Shown piece by piece: positions 35,225 through 44,321 of a DNA stretch of 64,000 nt. This DNA is from Acidobacteriota bacterium (GTDB lineage: Bacteria > Acidobacteriota > Blastocatellia > UBA7656). The notes beneath the pieces were generated by a model, which ran no database searches, was not told the DNA's origin, and saw nothing but the letters and a program-made list of their open reading frames with translations. The position numbers and the translations under genes were made by a program. Location of the stretch: positions 1-64,000 of the forward strand of contig JACQDB010000020.1 of NCBI GenBank assembly GCA_016201275.1, given 5' to 3'. Within the stretch, counting starts at the first letter, position 1; every line of letters begins with the position of its first letter.

Positions 35225-37306
35225 TTATTCATCTTCAACAACGCGAATGCGGCCTTCTTCCTGCGCCTTCTGAATAATCTTCTGCGCGATGGAAGCCGGT
35301 ACTTCATCATAATGATCCAGTTCCATAGTGTACGAACCGCGCGCTCCGGTTATCGAGTTCAAGGTTGATTGATACGACAGCATTTCCGACAACGGCACTT
35401 GCGCTTTGACCACTGCTTGATTGCCCTTCGAGTCCATGCCGGAGACGCGACCACGGCGGGAATTAATGTCGCCCAGGATGTCGCCAGAATTTTCCTGCGG
35501 CACAGTGATCTCCACGTTCATGATGGGTTCGAGCAACACCGCTTTCAACTTTTCTTTGGCGGCGCGAAAGGCTTTGCGTCCGGCAACCTGAAACGAAAAG
35601 TCGTCCGAATCCACCGAGTGATATTTGCCGTCTATCAATTCGACTTTGAAATCTATGACCGGATACCCGGCAATCGCGCCTTGCGCGGCGGCGTCTTTGA
35701 CGCCCTTTTCAACCGCCGGTCGCCATTGCTGAGGAATCGAACCGCCAAAAATTTTATCCACGAATTCAAAGCCGCTGCCACGCGGCAAGCCTTCAAAGAT
35801 GCAGGTCGCTTCACCGAATTGGCCGCGCCCGCCCGATTGTTTCTTATGCCGCCCGACGATTTCCGCGCGTCCCTTCAGGGTTTCCAGATAAGCGACTTTC
35901 GGCGGATGCAACGCGACTTCGACGCCATAGCGTTTCTTCAATTTATTGACCGCGACTTCGATGTGAACCTGGCCTGTGCCTGACAACAAAAATTCTTTGG
36001 TCTGCGGGTCGCGGGTAAAGTTCAAAGCCAAATCTTCTTCGAGCATCTTGTGCAGGGCTTGCGACAACTTGTCTTCATCGTTACGCGATTTCGGTTCGAT
36101 GGCAAACGAGATCGCCGGAGTCGGAAACTTCACGGCGTCGTAACTGATCTGCGAAGCTTTATCGCAGAAGGTATCGCCGGTGGTGGTCTCTCGCAACTTG
36201 GTGACGGCAACGATGTCACCGGCTTTGGCTTCGGCAATTTTTTCGAGGTTCTTGCCTTGTATGACGTGCAAGGGGCCTAGTCGCTCCTGCGCGCTCTTGG
36301 TGCAGTTCATCACTGTCGCATCGGATTTCACCGTGCCGGAATAGATTTTGAAAATGTTAATGCGTCCGGCAAACGGGTCGGCGACGGTCTTAAAAACGAA
36401 AGCCGAAAAGGGCGCGACATCGCGGATTTCGCGTTCAATCTCTTCGCCTCTGGTGTCTTTGCCCTTGACGACGAGGAATTCATCGGGCGCGGGGACCAGT
36501 TCGACAATCTCGGTCAACAATGGTTGAATGCCAATGTTTTGCGTAGCCGAAGTGACAAAGACCGGAAAGATGCGGCGTTCTTTGACCGCCGCGTGTATGC
36601 CGGGAATCAAATCTTCATCGCTGAGGGTACCATCGGCGAAATATTTTTCCATCAATTCTTCGGAGGCTTCGGCAACCACATCAATGATTTTTTCCCGCGC
36701 TGTCTGCGCCGCGTCTTTCATCTCTTCGGGAATTTCTGTAGCTTTGCCATCAGCGTAATAGGCTTTGTAATGCACCAGGTCTATGACGCCTTTGAAGTTC
36801 AATTCGCTGCCGATGGGAATTTGCAGAGGCACAACGCGGCGTCCCCAAGTCTCGATGATCTGTTCAACCGTCTGCTCGAAGTTGGCGCGTTCTTTGTCCA
36901 TTTTGTTGATGACCAGCAAACGCGGGATAGCAAATTCCTGGGCATAGCCCCAAGCTTTTTCGGCCTGCACTTCGACGCCGTTGACCGCGTCTATGACGAC
37001 GATGGCGGCTTCGGCGGCGCGCAAAGCGGCTTTGGCGTCCAGTATGAATGCGGCGTATCCTGGCGTATCAATGATATTGATTTTCTTGTCCTTCCACTCG
37101 CAATGAGCCAGAGCGCTGGTAATGGTGATTTTCCTGGCCACCTCGTCTTCATCGTAATCGGTAACCGTTGAGCCATCATCTACGCGACCCAATCGTGGTG
37201 TTGCGCCGGTGTCAAATAACATGGCCGCGACCAGCGAAGTTTTGCCGGCGTGACCATGACCTACAATGCCAATGTTTCTAATCTCCTTAGTATCAAAGAC
37301 CCTCAT
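35225..37306 (-). CDS. fusA2: elongation factor G paralogue (EF-G2 type)
   Basis: A 693-aa translational GTPase with the complete EF-G domain set. G1 is GHGHAGKTSL (residues 16-25) instead of the canonical GHIDAGKTT, G3 is DTPGYAAF and G4 is NKMDKE. The opening KEIRNIGIVGHGHAGKTSL and VDDGSTVTDYDEDEVARKIT are typical of the EF-G2 group, such as the Thermus protein, rather than of the str-operon EF-G. Consistent with that, no rpsL, rpsG or tuf genes lie nearby. AAAGGAG precedes the ATG. It may act in specialised translation or in recycling; the exact role of this group is not settled. Confidence 0.88.
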   Translation of the reverse strand: MRVFDTKEIRNIGIVGHGHAGKTSLVAAMLFDTGATPRLGRVDDGSTVTDYDEDEVARKITITSALAHCEWKDKKINIIDTPGYAAFILDAKAALRAAEAAIVVIDAVNGVEVQAEKAWGYAQEFAIPRLLVINKMDKERANFEQTVEQIIETWGRRVVPLQIPIGSELNFKGVIDLVHYKAYYADGKATEIPEEMKDAAQTAREKIIDVVAEASEELMEKYFADGTLSDEDLIPGIHAAVKERRIFPVFVTSATQNIGIQPLLTEIVELVPAPDEFLVVKGKDTRGEEIEREIRDVAPFSAFVFKTVADPFAGRINIFKIYSGTVKSDATVMNCTKSAQERLGPLHVIQGKNLEKIAEAKAGDIVAVTKLRETTTGDTFCDKASQISYDAVKFPTPAISFAIEPKSRNDEDKLSQALHKMLEEDLALNFTRDPQTKEFLLSGTGQVHIEVAVNKLKKRYGVEVALHPPKVAYLETLKGRAEIVGRHKKQSGGRGQFGEATCIFEGLPRGSGFEFVDKIFGGSIPQQWRPAVEKGVKDAAAQGAIAGYPVIDFKVELIDGKYHSVDSDDFSFQVAGRKAFRAAKEKLKAVLLEPIMNVEITVPQENSGDILGDINSRRGRVSGMDSKGNQAVVKAQVPLSEMLSYQSTLNSITGARGSYTMELDHYDEVPASIAQKIIQKAQEEGRIRVVEDE

Positions 37307-37520
37307 AGATACGGTCTCCTTTCCTGTAAATTGATGTTGATTGCGAAGAATAAAACTACGGCTGATGTCTCTGTGCTATTTGGTTGAGATGACACTGCGT
37401 CCTTCTCAAAGCGTTTTCATGAAAATGTGTTGCGGCGCGAAAACGCTGGTTGTCCACTGCAAAAATTTCCGCTGCTGAAACTCGTCGAATCGGAAACTGG
37501 AAACGGTTTTTGCAAATCTC

Positions 37521-37605
37521 TACAGCGGTTGTCGTTTGCGAGTACGGAAACCTCAAAGCGGTTGAGCGGCAGGCTTTGACCGTGCGCCGGTCAAAGCCTG
37601 CGGCT
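37521..37605. repeat. diverged partial copy of the MITE-like element
   Basis: From 37521 the sequence TACAGCGGTTGTCGTTTGCG continues through TACGGAAACCTCAAAGCGG and GTTGAGCGGC, aligning with the right half of the elements at 11749 and 48017. A perfect 14-bp-arm hairpin (37569-37582 with 37588-37601) replaces the usual centre. The other end is lost. It lies in the 378-bp spacer upstream of the EF-G2 gene; nothing else is recognisable there. Confidence 0.6.
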
Positions 37606-37684
37606 TAACCAGAGGAGGCTCCGCACAATGCAAATCGCTCATCTTGTGAGCGCAAAAAAATTTCTTCGCGCCGCACCTGCCGCA

Positions 37685-38206
37685 CTATTTTTCCAGCGGC
37701 GTAAAGCTGCGCGCCATGCGGTCGGTGATATTGCGTATGGTATCGAGTACGCCGCGCCTACCAGTGAAGCGCAACACCCAGACGTATTCCCCGTCCTGCA
37801 AATAATAAAAAGCGCTGGCGGCTTTGCGGCCACCGTCGGCGCTGTAAAAAGCGAAGCGTATGCCATCCAGCGGCCCGGCATCGAAATGCTCGTTGGTGGC
37901 ACGCTCGAACCCGGCACGGTACATACGCAAATTCTCTTCTTCTTCTCTGGCCTTGCCCGCCAGATTCAAACCGTTCAATTTTTCTCTGGTAATCTTTAAC
38001 AAGCCCTCCGCACGGTCGCCGTACACAAATTCCAGTTTCGCTCTGCCGACCGCATCATTGTAGGAAACGGCGCGCCAATCGCCTAGCAAAGTGAATTTGT
38101 ATTTTCCGGCGGGGTCGGTGAATTCCTGCGCGGCTTGAGCAAACCCCCAACCCGGAATCCCCAACAGCATCAAGGCGGTCAAGACCAAAAGACCGGTGAT
38201 TTTCAT
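37685..38206 (-). CDS. secreted hypothetical protein, PsbP/DcrB-like shape
   Basis: A 173-aa exported protein. The signal peptide (1-24) ends WGFAQA. The mature part begins EFTDPAGKYKFTLLGDWRAV and ends with a repeated FYYLQDGEYVWVLRFTG and IRNITDRMARSF, a strand/helix order reminiscent of PsbP/DcrB-like lipoprotein domains. That comparison is impressionistic. The start at 38206 has GGAGGAAG directly upstream, so the upstream start at 38245 is rejected. Function unknown. Confidence 0.7.
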   Translation of the reverse strand: MKITGLLVLTALMLLGIPGWGFAQAAQEFTDPAGKYKFTLLGDWRAVSYNDAVGRAKLEFVYGDRAEGLLKITREKLNGLNLAGKAREEEENLRMYRAGFERATNEHFDAGPLDGIRFAFYSADGGRKAASAFYYLQDGEYVWVLRFTGRRGVLDTIRNITDRMARSFTPLEK

Positions 38207-38391
38207 ACTTCCTCCAGCAATCTTGAATACACGGGCAATCCGCAATGATTATCTACAAATTTCGTTGACTTGAATAGAGCGCAAGCGGCACCTCGGCGAC
38301 CCGCCAGATTGAAACTCTGCCATCGGGATATGATTTCCCTTCACCCCGAACTGCAATAGGGAAGTTGTGGTTCTTGGCGATTGCCAATCGT

Positions 38392-38856
38392 TTAGTCAAC
38401 GGGAAACACCTGTATGTCGCCGGGCTTGCGAAGCATCTTGTTGACTTCGCCTAAATGCAATTCTTCTTCATAAATCATCTGGCGGGCATACTCTTCCAAC
38501 ACGACCGATTGATCTTTTACCAGCGCCAGCAGGTCTTTATAAAGCTGCAAGCCTTGGCGTTCGCTGTCCAGCGATTCCAGCAGTATATCGTTGATTTCGT
38601 GCTGATGCGTTTCCAGCAAATTGCCGATTTTCAACGACGGATGTTCGCCAAAATGAGTCACCATTTCGCCAGCCGCATGAGCGTGCGCCAGACCGCTGGC
38701 GGCCTGTTCGCGCAACCACGAAACAATCGGTATGCGGCTGTGGCCAAAGACCATAAACGAGTAATGCGTATAACGCACCACCCCGGCCAACTCGGCTTCT
38801 AAAATCTCGTTCAACAAGGCCATCACTTTCGCTTTGTCAAAATTCTGTTCCGCCAT
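38392..38856 (-). CDS. ferritin-like protein (bacterioferritin-like)
   Basis: A 154-aa four-helix-bundle protein. Di-iron ligands are visible as EAELAGVVRYTHY in helix A, AHAHAAGEMVTHFGEHP, DILLESLDSERQGLQLYKDL and YEEELHLGEVNKML at the C-terminal helix, which gives the E...ExxH pairs of bacterioferritin/ferritin-like domains. It likely stores or detoxifies iron. The ATG at 38856 has AAGGAGAG upstream; a start at 38940 would add an unrelated 28 residues. It lies next to an oxidoreductase-like metallo-hydrolase but with no clear operon link. Confidence 0.85.
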   Translation of the reverse strand: MAEQNFDKAKVMALLNEILEAELAGVVRYTHYSFMVFGHSRIPIVSWLREQAASGLAHAHAAGEMVTHFGEHPSLKIGNLLETHQHEINDILLESLDSERQGLQLYKDLLALVKDQSVVLEEYARQMIYEEELHLGEVNKMLRKPGDIQVFPVD

Positions 38857-38968
38857 TTTCTCTCCTTGATTTCCGTGATTGGAGTAGTTGAGAAAACCCC
38901 GCCGGATGATTGATTTCCCAGCGACTCGCTGTGCTTTCAATCACCGCAGCGCTGTTTGCCATCCGGTT

Positions 38969-40021
38969 TTACGCGACCACCAACTCCAAGCCATGTTGAT
39001 GGCTGTGCCAGTGCTGCGCGTCTCTTGAGGTCTTTTGCGTTTCCGGGAATTTCTGTCCGGTCATTTCCATAAAAACTTTTTCCGACTGCGCCATCAACAA
39101 ACGCTCGCTCACATAGCGTGCAATCTGCGCGTTGGCCTTCAACTCCGTTGCCAGTTGGGCGACCGAATCTTTCACCTGTTGCGGACTTTTTTTGACTTTC
39201 ACCAATTTGCCTATGCCTTCGCGCAAGGCTTTGAAGAAGGCTTGCTGATCGGCCAGCAAGCTTTCCGCACCGAACACGCCATGCCCCGGACAGACAAATT
39301 TTGCCCCCAGTTGGCGCGCCAACTCAAGCGTGGCAATCCATTTTTCAATATCGCCATCACCGACGAAATTGTAAGGCCCGTTGACACAGGCATCGCCGGT
39401 AAACAGTATCTTTTCGTTCGGCAACCACGCCAAGGCATCGCCATGCGTGTGCGCTATGCCCAAGTGCATCAACTCGACGCGATGTTTGCCATCATCGAAA
39501 ATCAAATCCTTCGGAAACAATAAGGACGGCGGTTTCAATTTCGCTGCGGCAACATCCTTGCGCTGTTTCGCGGTGTCTTCCCAACGTCCGGGCGACCCGC
39601 CATAATAGCCGGTTTCGTATTTCTTCATCTCGTCAACAACGCCGGTGTGCGCCAGCGGCGTCGCGCCATTTTCAATCCACACTTGATTGCCGTAGGCGTG
39701 GTCGCCGTGATGATGGGTGTTGAAGGCGAAGCGAATTGGTTTGTCGGTCAAGGCGCGAATTTTGGGCAGTATGACCTGCGCGCCGGAAGGGAAATTGGCG
39801 TCAATAACTAACACGTAATCGGCAAAAATAATCCAGCCGTTGTTGCAATGACCGAGCGCCAGATTGCCTTCGTGAAAATAGATGTCGGGCGCAAGGTTTT
39901 CGACTTTGCCGACTTCGACAGGCGGCGACGCCGGGTTCGCCAGAGCTTTGGGATGAGTCGCCGTAAGCGTTATAGCGGCGGCGCTGCCGAGTAACATTTT
40001 CCTGCGAGAGATTTGACACAT
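38969..40021 (-). CDS. Tat-exported metallo-beta-lactamase-fold hydrolase
   Basis: A 350-aa MBL-fold protein. The N-terminus carries a twin-arginine signal (SRRKMLLGSAAAITLTA), implying export of a folded metalloprotein. The metal motif is NTHHHGDHAYGN (HxHxDH), with further ligands in MHLGIAHTHGDALAWLP and CPGHGVFGAES. Such proteins include lactonases and quinoprotein-associated hydrolases; the substrate cannot be told. AGGAGGAA precedes the ATG. It is followed by the rph-murI pair on the same strand but separated by about 55 bp of unrelated upstream sequence. Confidence 0.85.
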   Translation of the reverse strand: MCQISRRKMLLGSAAAITLTATHPKALANPASPPVEVGKVENLAPDIYFHEGNLALGHCNNGWIIFADYVLVIDANFPSGAQVILPKIRALTDKPIRFAFNTHHHGDHAYGNQVWIENGATPLAHTGVVDEMKKYETGYYGGSPGRWEDTAKQRKDVAAAKLKPPSLLFPKDLIFDDGKHRVELMHLGIAHTHGDALAWLPNEKILFTGDACVNGPYNFVGDGDIEKWIATLELARQLGAKFVCPGHGVFGAESLLADQQAFFKALREGIGKLVKVKKSPQQVKDSVAQLATELKANAQIARYVSERLLMAQSEKVFMEMTGQKFPETQKTSRDAQHWHSHQHGLELVVA

Positions 40022-40076
40022 TGTCGGTTCCTCCTGAGCAAGTAATGAAGACTGCGCTTGAATGAATGACTTGAGC

Positions 40077-40808
40077 TTATCGCAAATCGCCGAGCAAGGC
40101 TTTCTGTTTATCCACGATCTGGGCGCTGCCTGCCGCCGCCAGTTCGAGCATACGATCCATCTGATCTTTATTGAACGGCTTGGATTCGGCGGTGCCTTGA
40201 ATCTCTATGAATTGCCCCGCGCCGGTGCGAACGATGTTCATATCTACTTCGGCTTTCGAGTCCTCTTCATAGGCCAAATCCAACATCGGCTCGCCATTGA
40301 GAATGCCTACGGAGACCGCCGCTACATAATCGGTGACCGGAATCGGCGCGGCAATCTTGCCGTTGTCATAAAGTTTTCGCAAAGCCAAGACCAAAGCGCA
40401 GAAGGCTCCTGAAATCGAAGCCGTGCGCGTGCCGCCATCGGCTTGTATGACATCGCAATCAATGTAAATGGTGCGTTCGCCCAAACGGTTGAACTGCACG
40501 ACGGCGCGCAACGAGCGCCCGATGAGGCGTTGAATTTCCTGGGTGCGCCCGGAGATTTGACCGCGTGAATCGCGCTGGGTTCGGGTCTCGGTGGCGCGTG
40601 GCAGCATGGAGTATTCCGCCGTGACCCAGCCTTTGCCCTGATTGCGTAAAAACATCGGCACGCGCTCGTCTATAGATGCCGTGCAGATGACCCGCGTCTG
40701 ACCGACTTCGATTAGCACAGAGCCTTCAGCATAGCGCGTGTAGTTGGGGGTGATGACCACTGGTCTCAAGGCGTCGTTGGCGCGTCCATCTTTTCGTTTA
40801 TAACTCAT
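40077..40808 (-). CDS. rph: ribonuclease PH
   Basis: A 243-aa RNase PH, the phosphorolytic 3'-5' exoribonuclease that trims tRNA 3' ends. Family signatures are [20 protein letters not shown] at the N-terminus, [40 protein letters not shown] and [15 protein letters not shown]. All motifs for nucleic acid and phosphate binding are retained. Its ATG overlaps the murI stop by 4 bp (ATGA), so the two are translationally coupled. Confidence 0.96.
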   Translation of the reverse strand: MSYKRKDGRANDALRPVVITPNYTRYAEGSVLIEVGQTRVICTASIDERVPMFLRNQGKGWVTAEYSMLPRATETRTQRDSRGQISGRTQEIQRLIGRSLRAVVQFNRLGERTIYIDCDVIQADGGTRTASISGAFCALVLALRKLYDNGKIAAPIPVTDYVAAVSVGILNGEPMLDLAYEEDSKAEVDMNIVRTGAGQFIEIQGTAESKPFNKDQMDRMLELAAAGSAQIVDKQKALLGDLR

Positions 40809-41671
40809 AATTGTCCTAACTCTATGGTTTCAAGGGATTCAATCGGGCGACCTAAAAAGTATTCGGCGACTTTGCGAAAGCGTCGGGCCGAATCGGTGAC
40901 ATAAAACTGTTCGCTGCGCGGTGCGGCGCTCTGCCGCATCAAGCCTTCGGCGCACAGCCTTTCGGCGACCACATCGGCAACCGCTTCGCCGGAATCAATC
41001 AAGCTGACAGCATCGCCCATCACCTGCTGAATAACATTTTTCAGAATCGGATAATGCGTGCAACCCAACACCAGCGTGTCTATTTCGGTGTGGCGAAAAT
41101 CCTCTAAATATTCGGTAGCGACCTGGCGCGTAACAGGATGCTCCATCCAGCCTTCTTCTGCAAGTGGAACCAACAGCGGACAGGCACGCGAGATAATTTT
41201 CAAGCCATCGCGCAAACTCATCATGGCCTTTTCATAGGCACCGCTGGCGATGGTCGCTTCCGTACCAATCACGCCAACGCGCCCGTTGCGCGACTGTTGG
41301 ACAGCGCGCCGCGACCCCGGACCGATGACGCCCAAAACGGGAACTTCACAAGCCTCGCGTAAGCGATGGGCAGCCACCGAAGAGACGGTGTTGCAGGCGA
41401 TGACGATGGCCTTGACGTTTTTCGCTTGAATGAAGGCAGCGTCTTCCAAGGCGTAGCGTTCGATGGTTTCCTTTGAACGCGTGCCGTAAGGAATGCGCGC
41501 CGTATCGCCCAGGTAGATCAAGCTTTCATTGGGCAGACGTTTTTCCAGAGCGCGAAACACCGTCAAGCCGCCGACCCCCGAATCAAAAATGCCGATGGGC
41601 GCATCGGCATTTGCGGGTGACGAATGGCGGATGGTGAATGGCGGCTCGTTCTCTTGTCGGTTGAAATCCAT
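40805..41671 (-). CDS. murI: glutamate racemase
   Basis: A 288-aa MurI, which makes D-glutamate for peptidoglycan. The catalytic motifs are [19 protein letters not shown], with the substrate Asp-Ser, the first cysteine in [17 protein letters not shown] and the second in [13 protein letters not shown]. The start at 41671 (MDFNRQ) has GGAAAG upstream; a TTG at 41695 is less likely. Residues 1-22 before the core are an unconserved extension. Coupled to rph by a 4-bp overlap. Confidence 0.95.
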   Translation of the reverse strand: MDFNRQENEPPFTIRHSSPANADAPIGIFDSGVGGLTVFRALEKRLPNESLIYLGDTARIPYGTRSKETIERYALEDAAFIQAKNVKAIVIACNTVSSVAAHRLREACEVPVLGVIGPGSRRAVQQSRNGRVGVIGTEATIASGAYEKAMMSLRDGLKIISRACPLLVPLAEEGWMEHPVTRQVATEYLEDFRHTEIDTLVLGCTHYPILKNVIQQVMGDAVSLIDSGEAVADVVAERLCAEGLMRQSAAPRSEQFYVTDSARRFRKVAEYFLGRPIESLETIELGQL

Positions 41672-41842
41672 GAATCTTTCCGGGCAAAGCGGCAACTCAA
41701 AAATATGAAGCTAACGAAAACCCGTTTCCGCCTTCTGCCGGAGGCGATCTAGGCGAAGGGCCGTAGGCGTAACGCTACCCAGATCGAAACGGACGATACG
41801 CACAACGGACGAAACGCACTTGGCGCGTTGCGGTCGAACCGT

Positions 41843-42301
41843 TTACCGGTCAGCCGTGAAGTTGCGGCTCGCCTCACCTTCCATCAGTGGCAGTAAGCGC
41901 GAATCCTCTAACGCCGCGACTCTATGCCCTACCCCTTGCATATATTCTGCATTCGAGGCAAAGGCCATAAAGTCCTTGACGCTGCGTTGGCGAACCAGCA
42001 TCACCGCATCCCAGCGCTCGTCGGTTGGGCCAATCAAAAAGTTTCCCCCTGCGCCCATGAAGATCACTTCACCACCGGATTTTTCCAGATGCGGGAGCGT
42101 GTGTTCGATGTAGAGTTGGTAGGCGGCTTTGCCACTTATCGCCTCAGCAGGTGCGAGATCAGGGGTGGCGGAATAATCAGCAAACTCTCTGAAGCGAAGC
42201 AAATTCAGCATCACTACACTTCCCAAAATACCACGAGCAATAAAGGTTCGGCCTGCTTCTTGAGATGGTTCTAGGTATGTTTTGATTTGATTTTCCAGCA
42301 T
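41843..42301 (-). CDS. DUF1330-family protein
   Basis: A 152-aa protein of the dimeric alpha/beta-barrel DUF1330 type. The second half shows the family pattern AYQLYIEHTLPHLEKSGGEV, DAVMLVRQRSVKDFMAFASN and AEYMQGVGHRVAALEDSRL. It probably binds small hydrophobic molecules or acts as a monooxygenase-like fold; substrate unknown. The ATG at 42301 has GGAGAG directly upstream, so an upstream start at 42487, which would read through a structured spacer, is rejected. It could be the last ORF of a small cassette-like group. Confidence 0.75.
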   Translation of the reverse strand: MLENQIKTYLEPSQEAGRTFIARGILGSVVMLNLLRFREFADYSATPDLAPAEAISGKAAYQLYIEHTLPHLEKSGGEVIFMGAGGNFLIGPTDERWDAVMLVRQRSVKDFMAFASNAEYMQGVGHRVAALEDSRLLPLMEGEASRNFTADR

Positions 42302-42498
42302 TGATCTCTCCAATTGGCGAGCCAGCAGGCAGGGCTGGTTTTCTTGTGAATCAACTCCCAATCCGCCAGCCGCTACGGCCAGCAGGCGCGGCATGAAATC
42401 TTGGGAGTAAGCGAAATCTCCGTTGGCCGCGCTCCGCTGCATTGGTTGTTGGGCGGCGCACTTAGTGGCGACGTGCGCGACCGGCATATGCTCCCCTT
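42302..42498. other. structured spacer resembling a cassette recombination site
   Basis: Read on the minus strand it begins GCCCAACAACCAATGCAGCGG near 42455, ends CTCGCCAATTGG near 42312, and has repeated inner blocks such as GCCAGCAGGC. The GCCCAAC core fits the attC RYYYAAC site, whereas the far core only approximates GTTRRRY. Similar structure is not obvious in the 108-bp spacer 42931-43038 apart from a TCCACC/GGTGGA hairpin. Weak evidence. Confidence 0.3.
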
Positions 42499-42930
42499 TT
42501 ATGCTGCTTCCCGCCTAGGCCAACTCCATGCATACCACACAATGAGTGCCGTAAGTACGACTTCAATGATTCCCAAGAATATGAAGAACGCCCAATCCCA
42601 CATCGTGATAAGTATGATCACTGTATAGATCACGCCAAAGATGATGTTCACCCAGCGATTCAGGTTAGGCTTTAATGCCAGCGAGAGGAAAATCATGACA
42701 CTCGGAATCGCCATCATGAGTGACGTTCCCAACAAAATCCCTTGAGTCGTCGGCCCGAATGGTCCCATTTTTCCTTCCAACATCCTTTGCAACGCCCCCG
42801 GCACGTAGAGGCCAAAATAATCTCCATAGATGTAACAGAACATCACGCTTGCCCACAACGCCGAAATCTTGATCCTCACATGGATCTTCATGTCGTCTAA
42901 GGCTGTTCCGGCTTTCTTCATTGAGTCCAA
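42499..42930 (-). CDS. DUF6326-like four-helix membrane protein
   Basis: A 143-aa integral membrane protein with four predicted transmembrane segments, including ISALWASVMFCYIYGDYFGL, a second near TQGILLGTSLMMAIPSVMIFL and two at the C-terminus (VNIIFGVIYTVIILITMW, FFIFLGIIEVVLTALIVWYA). The family assignment is by impression. The start could be TTG at 42930 (AAGGAAGGA upstream, good spacing) or ATG at 42921. Function unknown. Confidence 0.7.
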   Translation of the reverse strand: MDSMKKAGTALDDMKIHVRIKISALWASVMFCYIYGDYFGLYVPGALQRMLEGKMGPFGPTTQGILLGTSLMMAIPSVMIFLSLALKPNLNRWVNIIFGVIYTVIILITMWDWAFFIFLGIIEVVLTALIVWYAWSWPRREAA

Positions 42931-43038
42931 TTGATTTTTCCTTCCTTCGATTCCACCATGTAAGGTAAGTGTAAAGCGGCATAAGGTGGACGCGGGTTAG
43001 TCCAAAGCAGATACAAGAGTAATGCTCTAGCGCCACAA

Positions 43039-43776
43039 CTATGCTCCGCTAATTTGCCAAGCGCTTGCTTTCTCTTCCCACTTTAGAACATTTACTCCCA
43101 TCATCATCAGCCACAGTGTAAGTGATAGTTCCCCAATGCCGCCGAGCATCCCAAGGTCGGGAAGACGGTCTGCGAGCGCAGGCAAAAGAAACACCACGAA
43201 GCTATCAGTCACAAAGCTCACGCCTCCAATCGCCATCAGTGCCCCCACGATTCGAGGTAGAAAGCCTGACCTGAAAGCAAGGTATCCGATCATGAGGCAG
43301 TAAATCCCGAAAAATACACTGCTGATGCTGTAGCCCCGCGTATGCATTTTGAGAGACATAAGCGCAAGGGTTTGCAACTGAGTCGTTTCAAATGCGCTCA
43401 GGTAGTGAGCGCTTCCCAGAAAGACGAGAGGGGCTAGGTGGTTGAGGGAGTTGACAGCCAAGACGGCGATCCCCACTAAGCTGAAGAACGCGGCGAGCAA
43501 AGAGAGGCTCCGGCCCACTGGCTTGAACAAGCCATAGAAGAGGAGCGTCACAACGATATAGCACGCGAGCATTATCAGATCGGCGGCCAAGCCGAAACGG
43601 TACAACGACTCGTGTGCCAGAATATTCGTCGCTGTTGCTGCGGCGTCATCACGCACGACAAGCGCGCCGCGAACAAAGACTTCGGCGAACACGCCCATGA
43701 TGATGGTGATCAAGTAGAAGGTGCCGGCGATTCTGGCCCCTAGGCGCGGCGATGTTTTAACATCTCTGTCCATCAT
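43039..43776 (-). CDS. DUF4386-family membrane protein
   Basis: A 245-aa membrane protein of the DUF4386 family. The N-terminal signature ARIAGTFYLITIIMGVFAE is followed by about six transmembrane helices, with the family pattern LYRFGLAADLIMLACYIVV and SVFFGIYCLMIGYLAFRSGF. AAGGGGACC precedes the ATG. No biochemical function is known for the family. It lies upstream of the DUF6326-like and DUF1330 genes in the same orientation. Confidence 0.85.
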   Translation of the reverse strand: MMDRDVKTSPRLGARIAGTFYLITIIMGVFAEVFVRGALVVRDDAAATATNILAHESLYRFGLAADLIMLACYIVVTLLFYGLFKPVGRSLSLLAAFFSLVGIAVLAVNSLNHLAPLVFLGSAHYLSAFETTQLQTLALMSLKMHTRGYSISSVFFGIYCLMIGYLAFRSGFLPRIVGALMAIGGVSFVTDSFVVFLLPALADRLPDLGMLGGIGELSLTLWLMMMGVNVLKWEEKASAWQISGA

Positions 43777-43821
43777 TTTGGTCCCCTTGCAAGTGTGGCC
43801 TCGTCTGTGACGCTCAACGCC

Positions 43822-44217
43822 TCAATGGCCGCGAGAGGGTTTGCAGTTGCCGTCCAGCACGAGCCCCGAAATGCGTTCGATTTCGTCTTCCACTTCGGCC
43901 ATAGTGTCGTCCAGGCTGCCGGATTCAAAGGCCAAGGTCACCGATTCCCGGCTCAGGCTTTCCAGACCGCTGGCGATTTCGCGCACTTCGGCTTCCAGCA
44001 AACGGACTTGCGCGAAGGCGATTTCGGTCAGATGGTCGGTGAGAAAATCTACCGAGGCACGCGCTGTCAAAGCGCGATTGCCGGAGGTCAGAACCAGCGC
44101 ACGCAATTTGTCGAGGCGCTGTAGAATCGCTTGACGGCTGGATTCGAGTTCTTCGATTTCGTGTGATAGTTCAGCTAACTTGATGGCAGTTGATTGTGCA
44201 GTAAAGGGGTCTGTCAT
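43822..44217 (-). CDS. coiled-coil hypothetical protein
   Basis: A 131-aa helical, acidic protein with long heptad-like stretches (AELSHEIEELESSRQAILQR, LLEAEVREIASGLESLSRES). No family is recognised. The start at 44217 (MTDPFTAQS) is preferred; an upstream start at 44292 would overlap spacer sequence. It lies just downstream of the tmRNA gene on the same strand. It may be a nucleoid- or translation-linked coiled coil, but this is speculation. Confidence 0.6.
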   Translation of the reverse strand: MTDPFTAQSTAIKLAELSHEIEELESSRQAILQRLDKLRALVLTSGNRALTARASVDFLTDHLTEIAFAQVRLLEAEVREIASGLESLSRESVTLAFESGSLDDTMAEVEDEIERISGLVLDGNCKPSRGH

Positions 44218-44321
44218 TAAAATAAAATCTCTTTCCTGAATGAGCCATTGCGGCCAGGCGCGCCTTTGCTTGCGCCGCCAGACCGCTGCCAAGATATAAA
44301 TCTTTTATCGGCAAAAAGCAA

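Noticed and set aside
38455..38802. 115-residue plus-strand frame opposite the ferritin-like gene
   Set aside because: Antisense to a gene with conserved di-iron ligands; no ribosome site.
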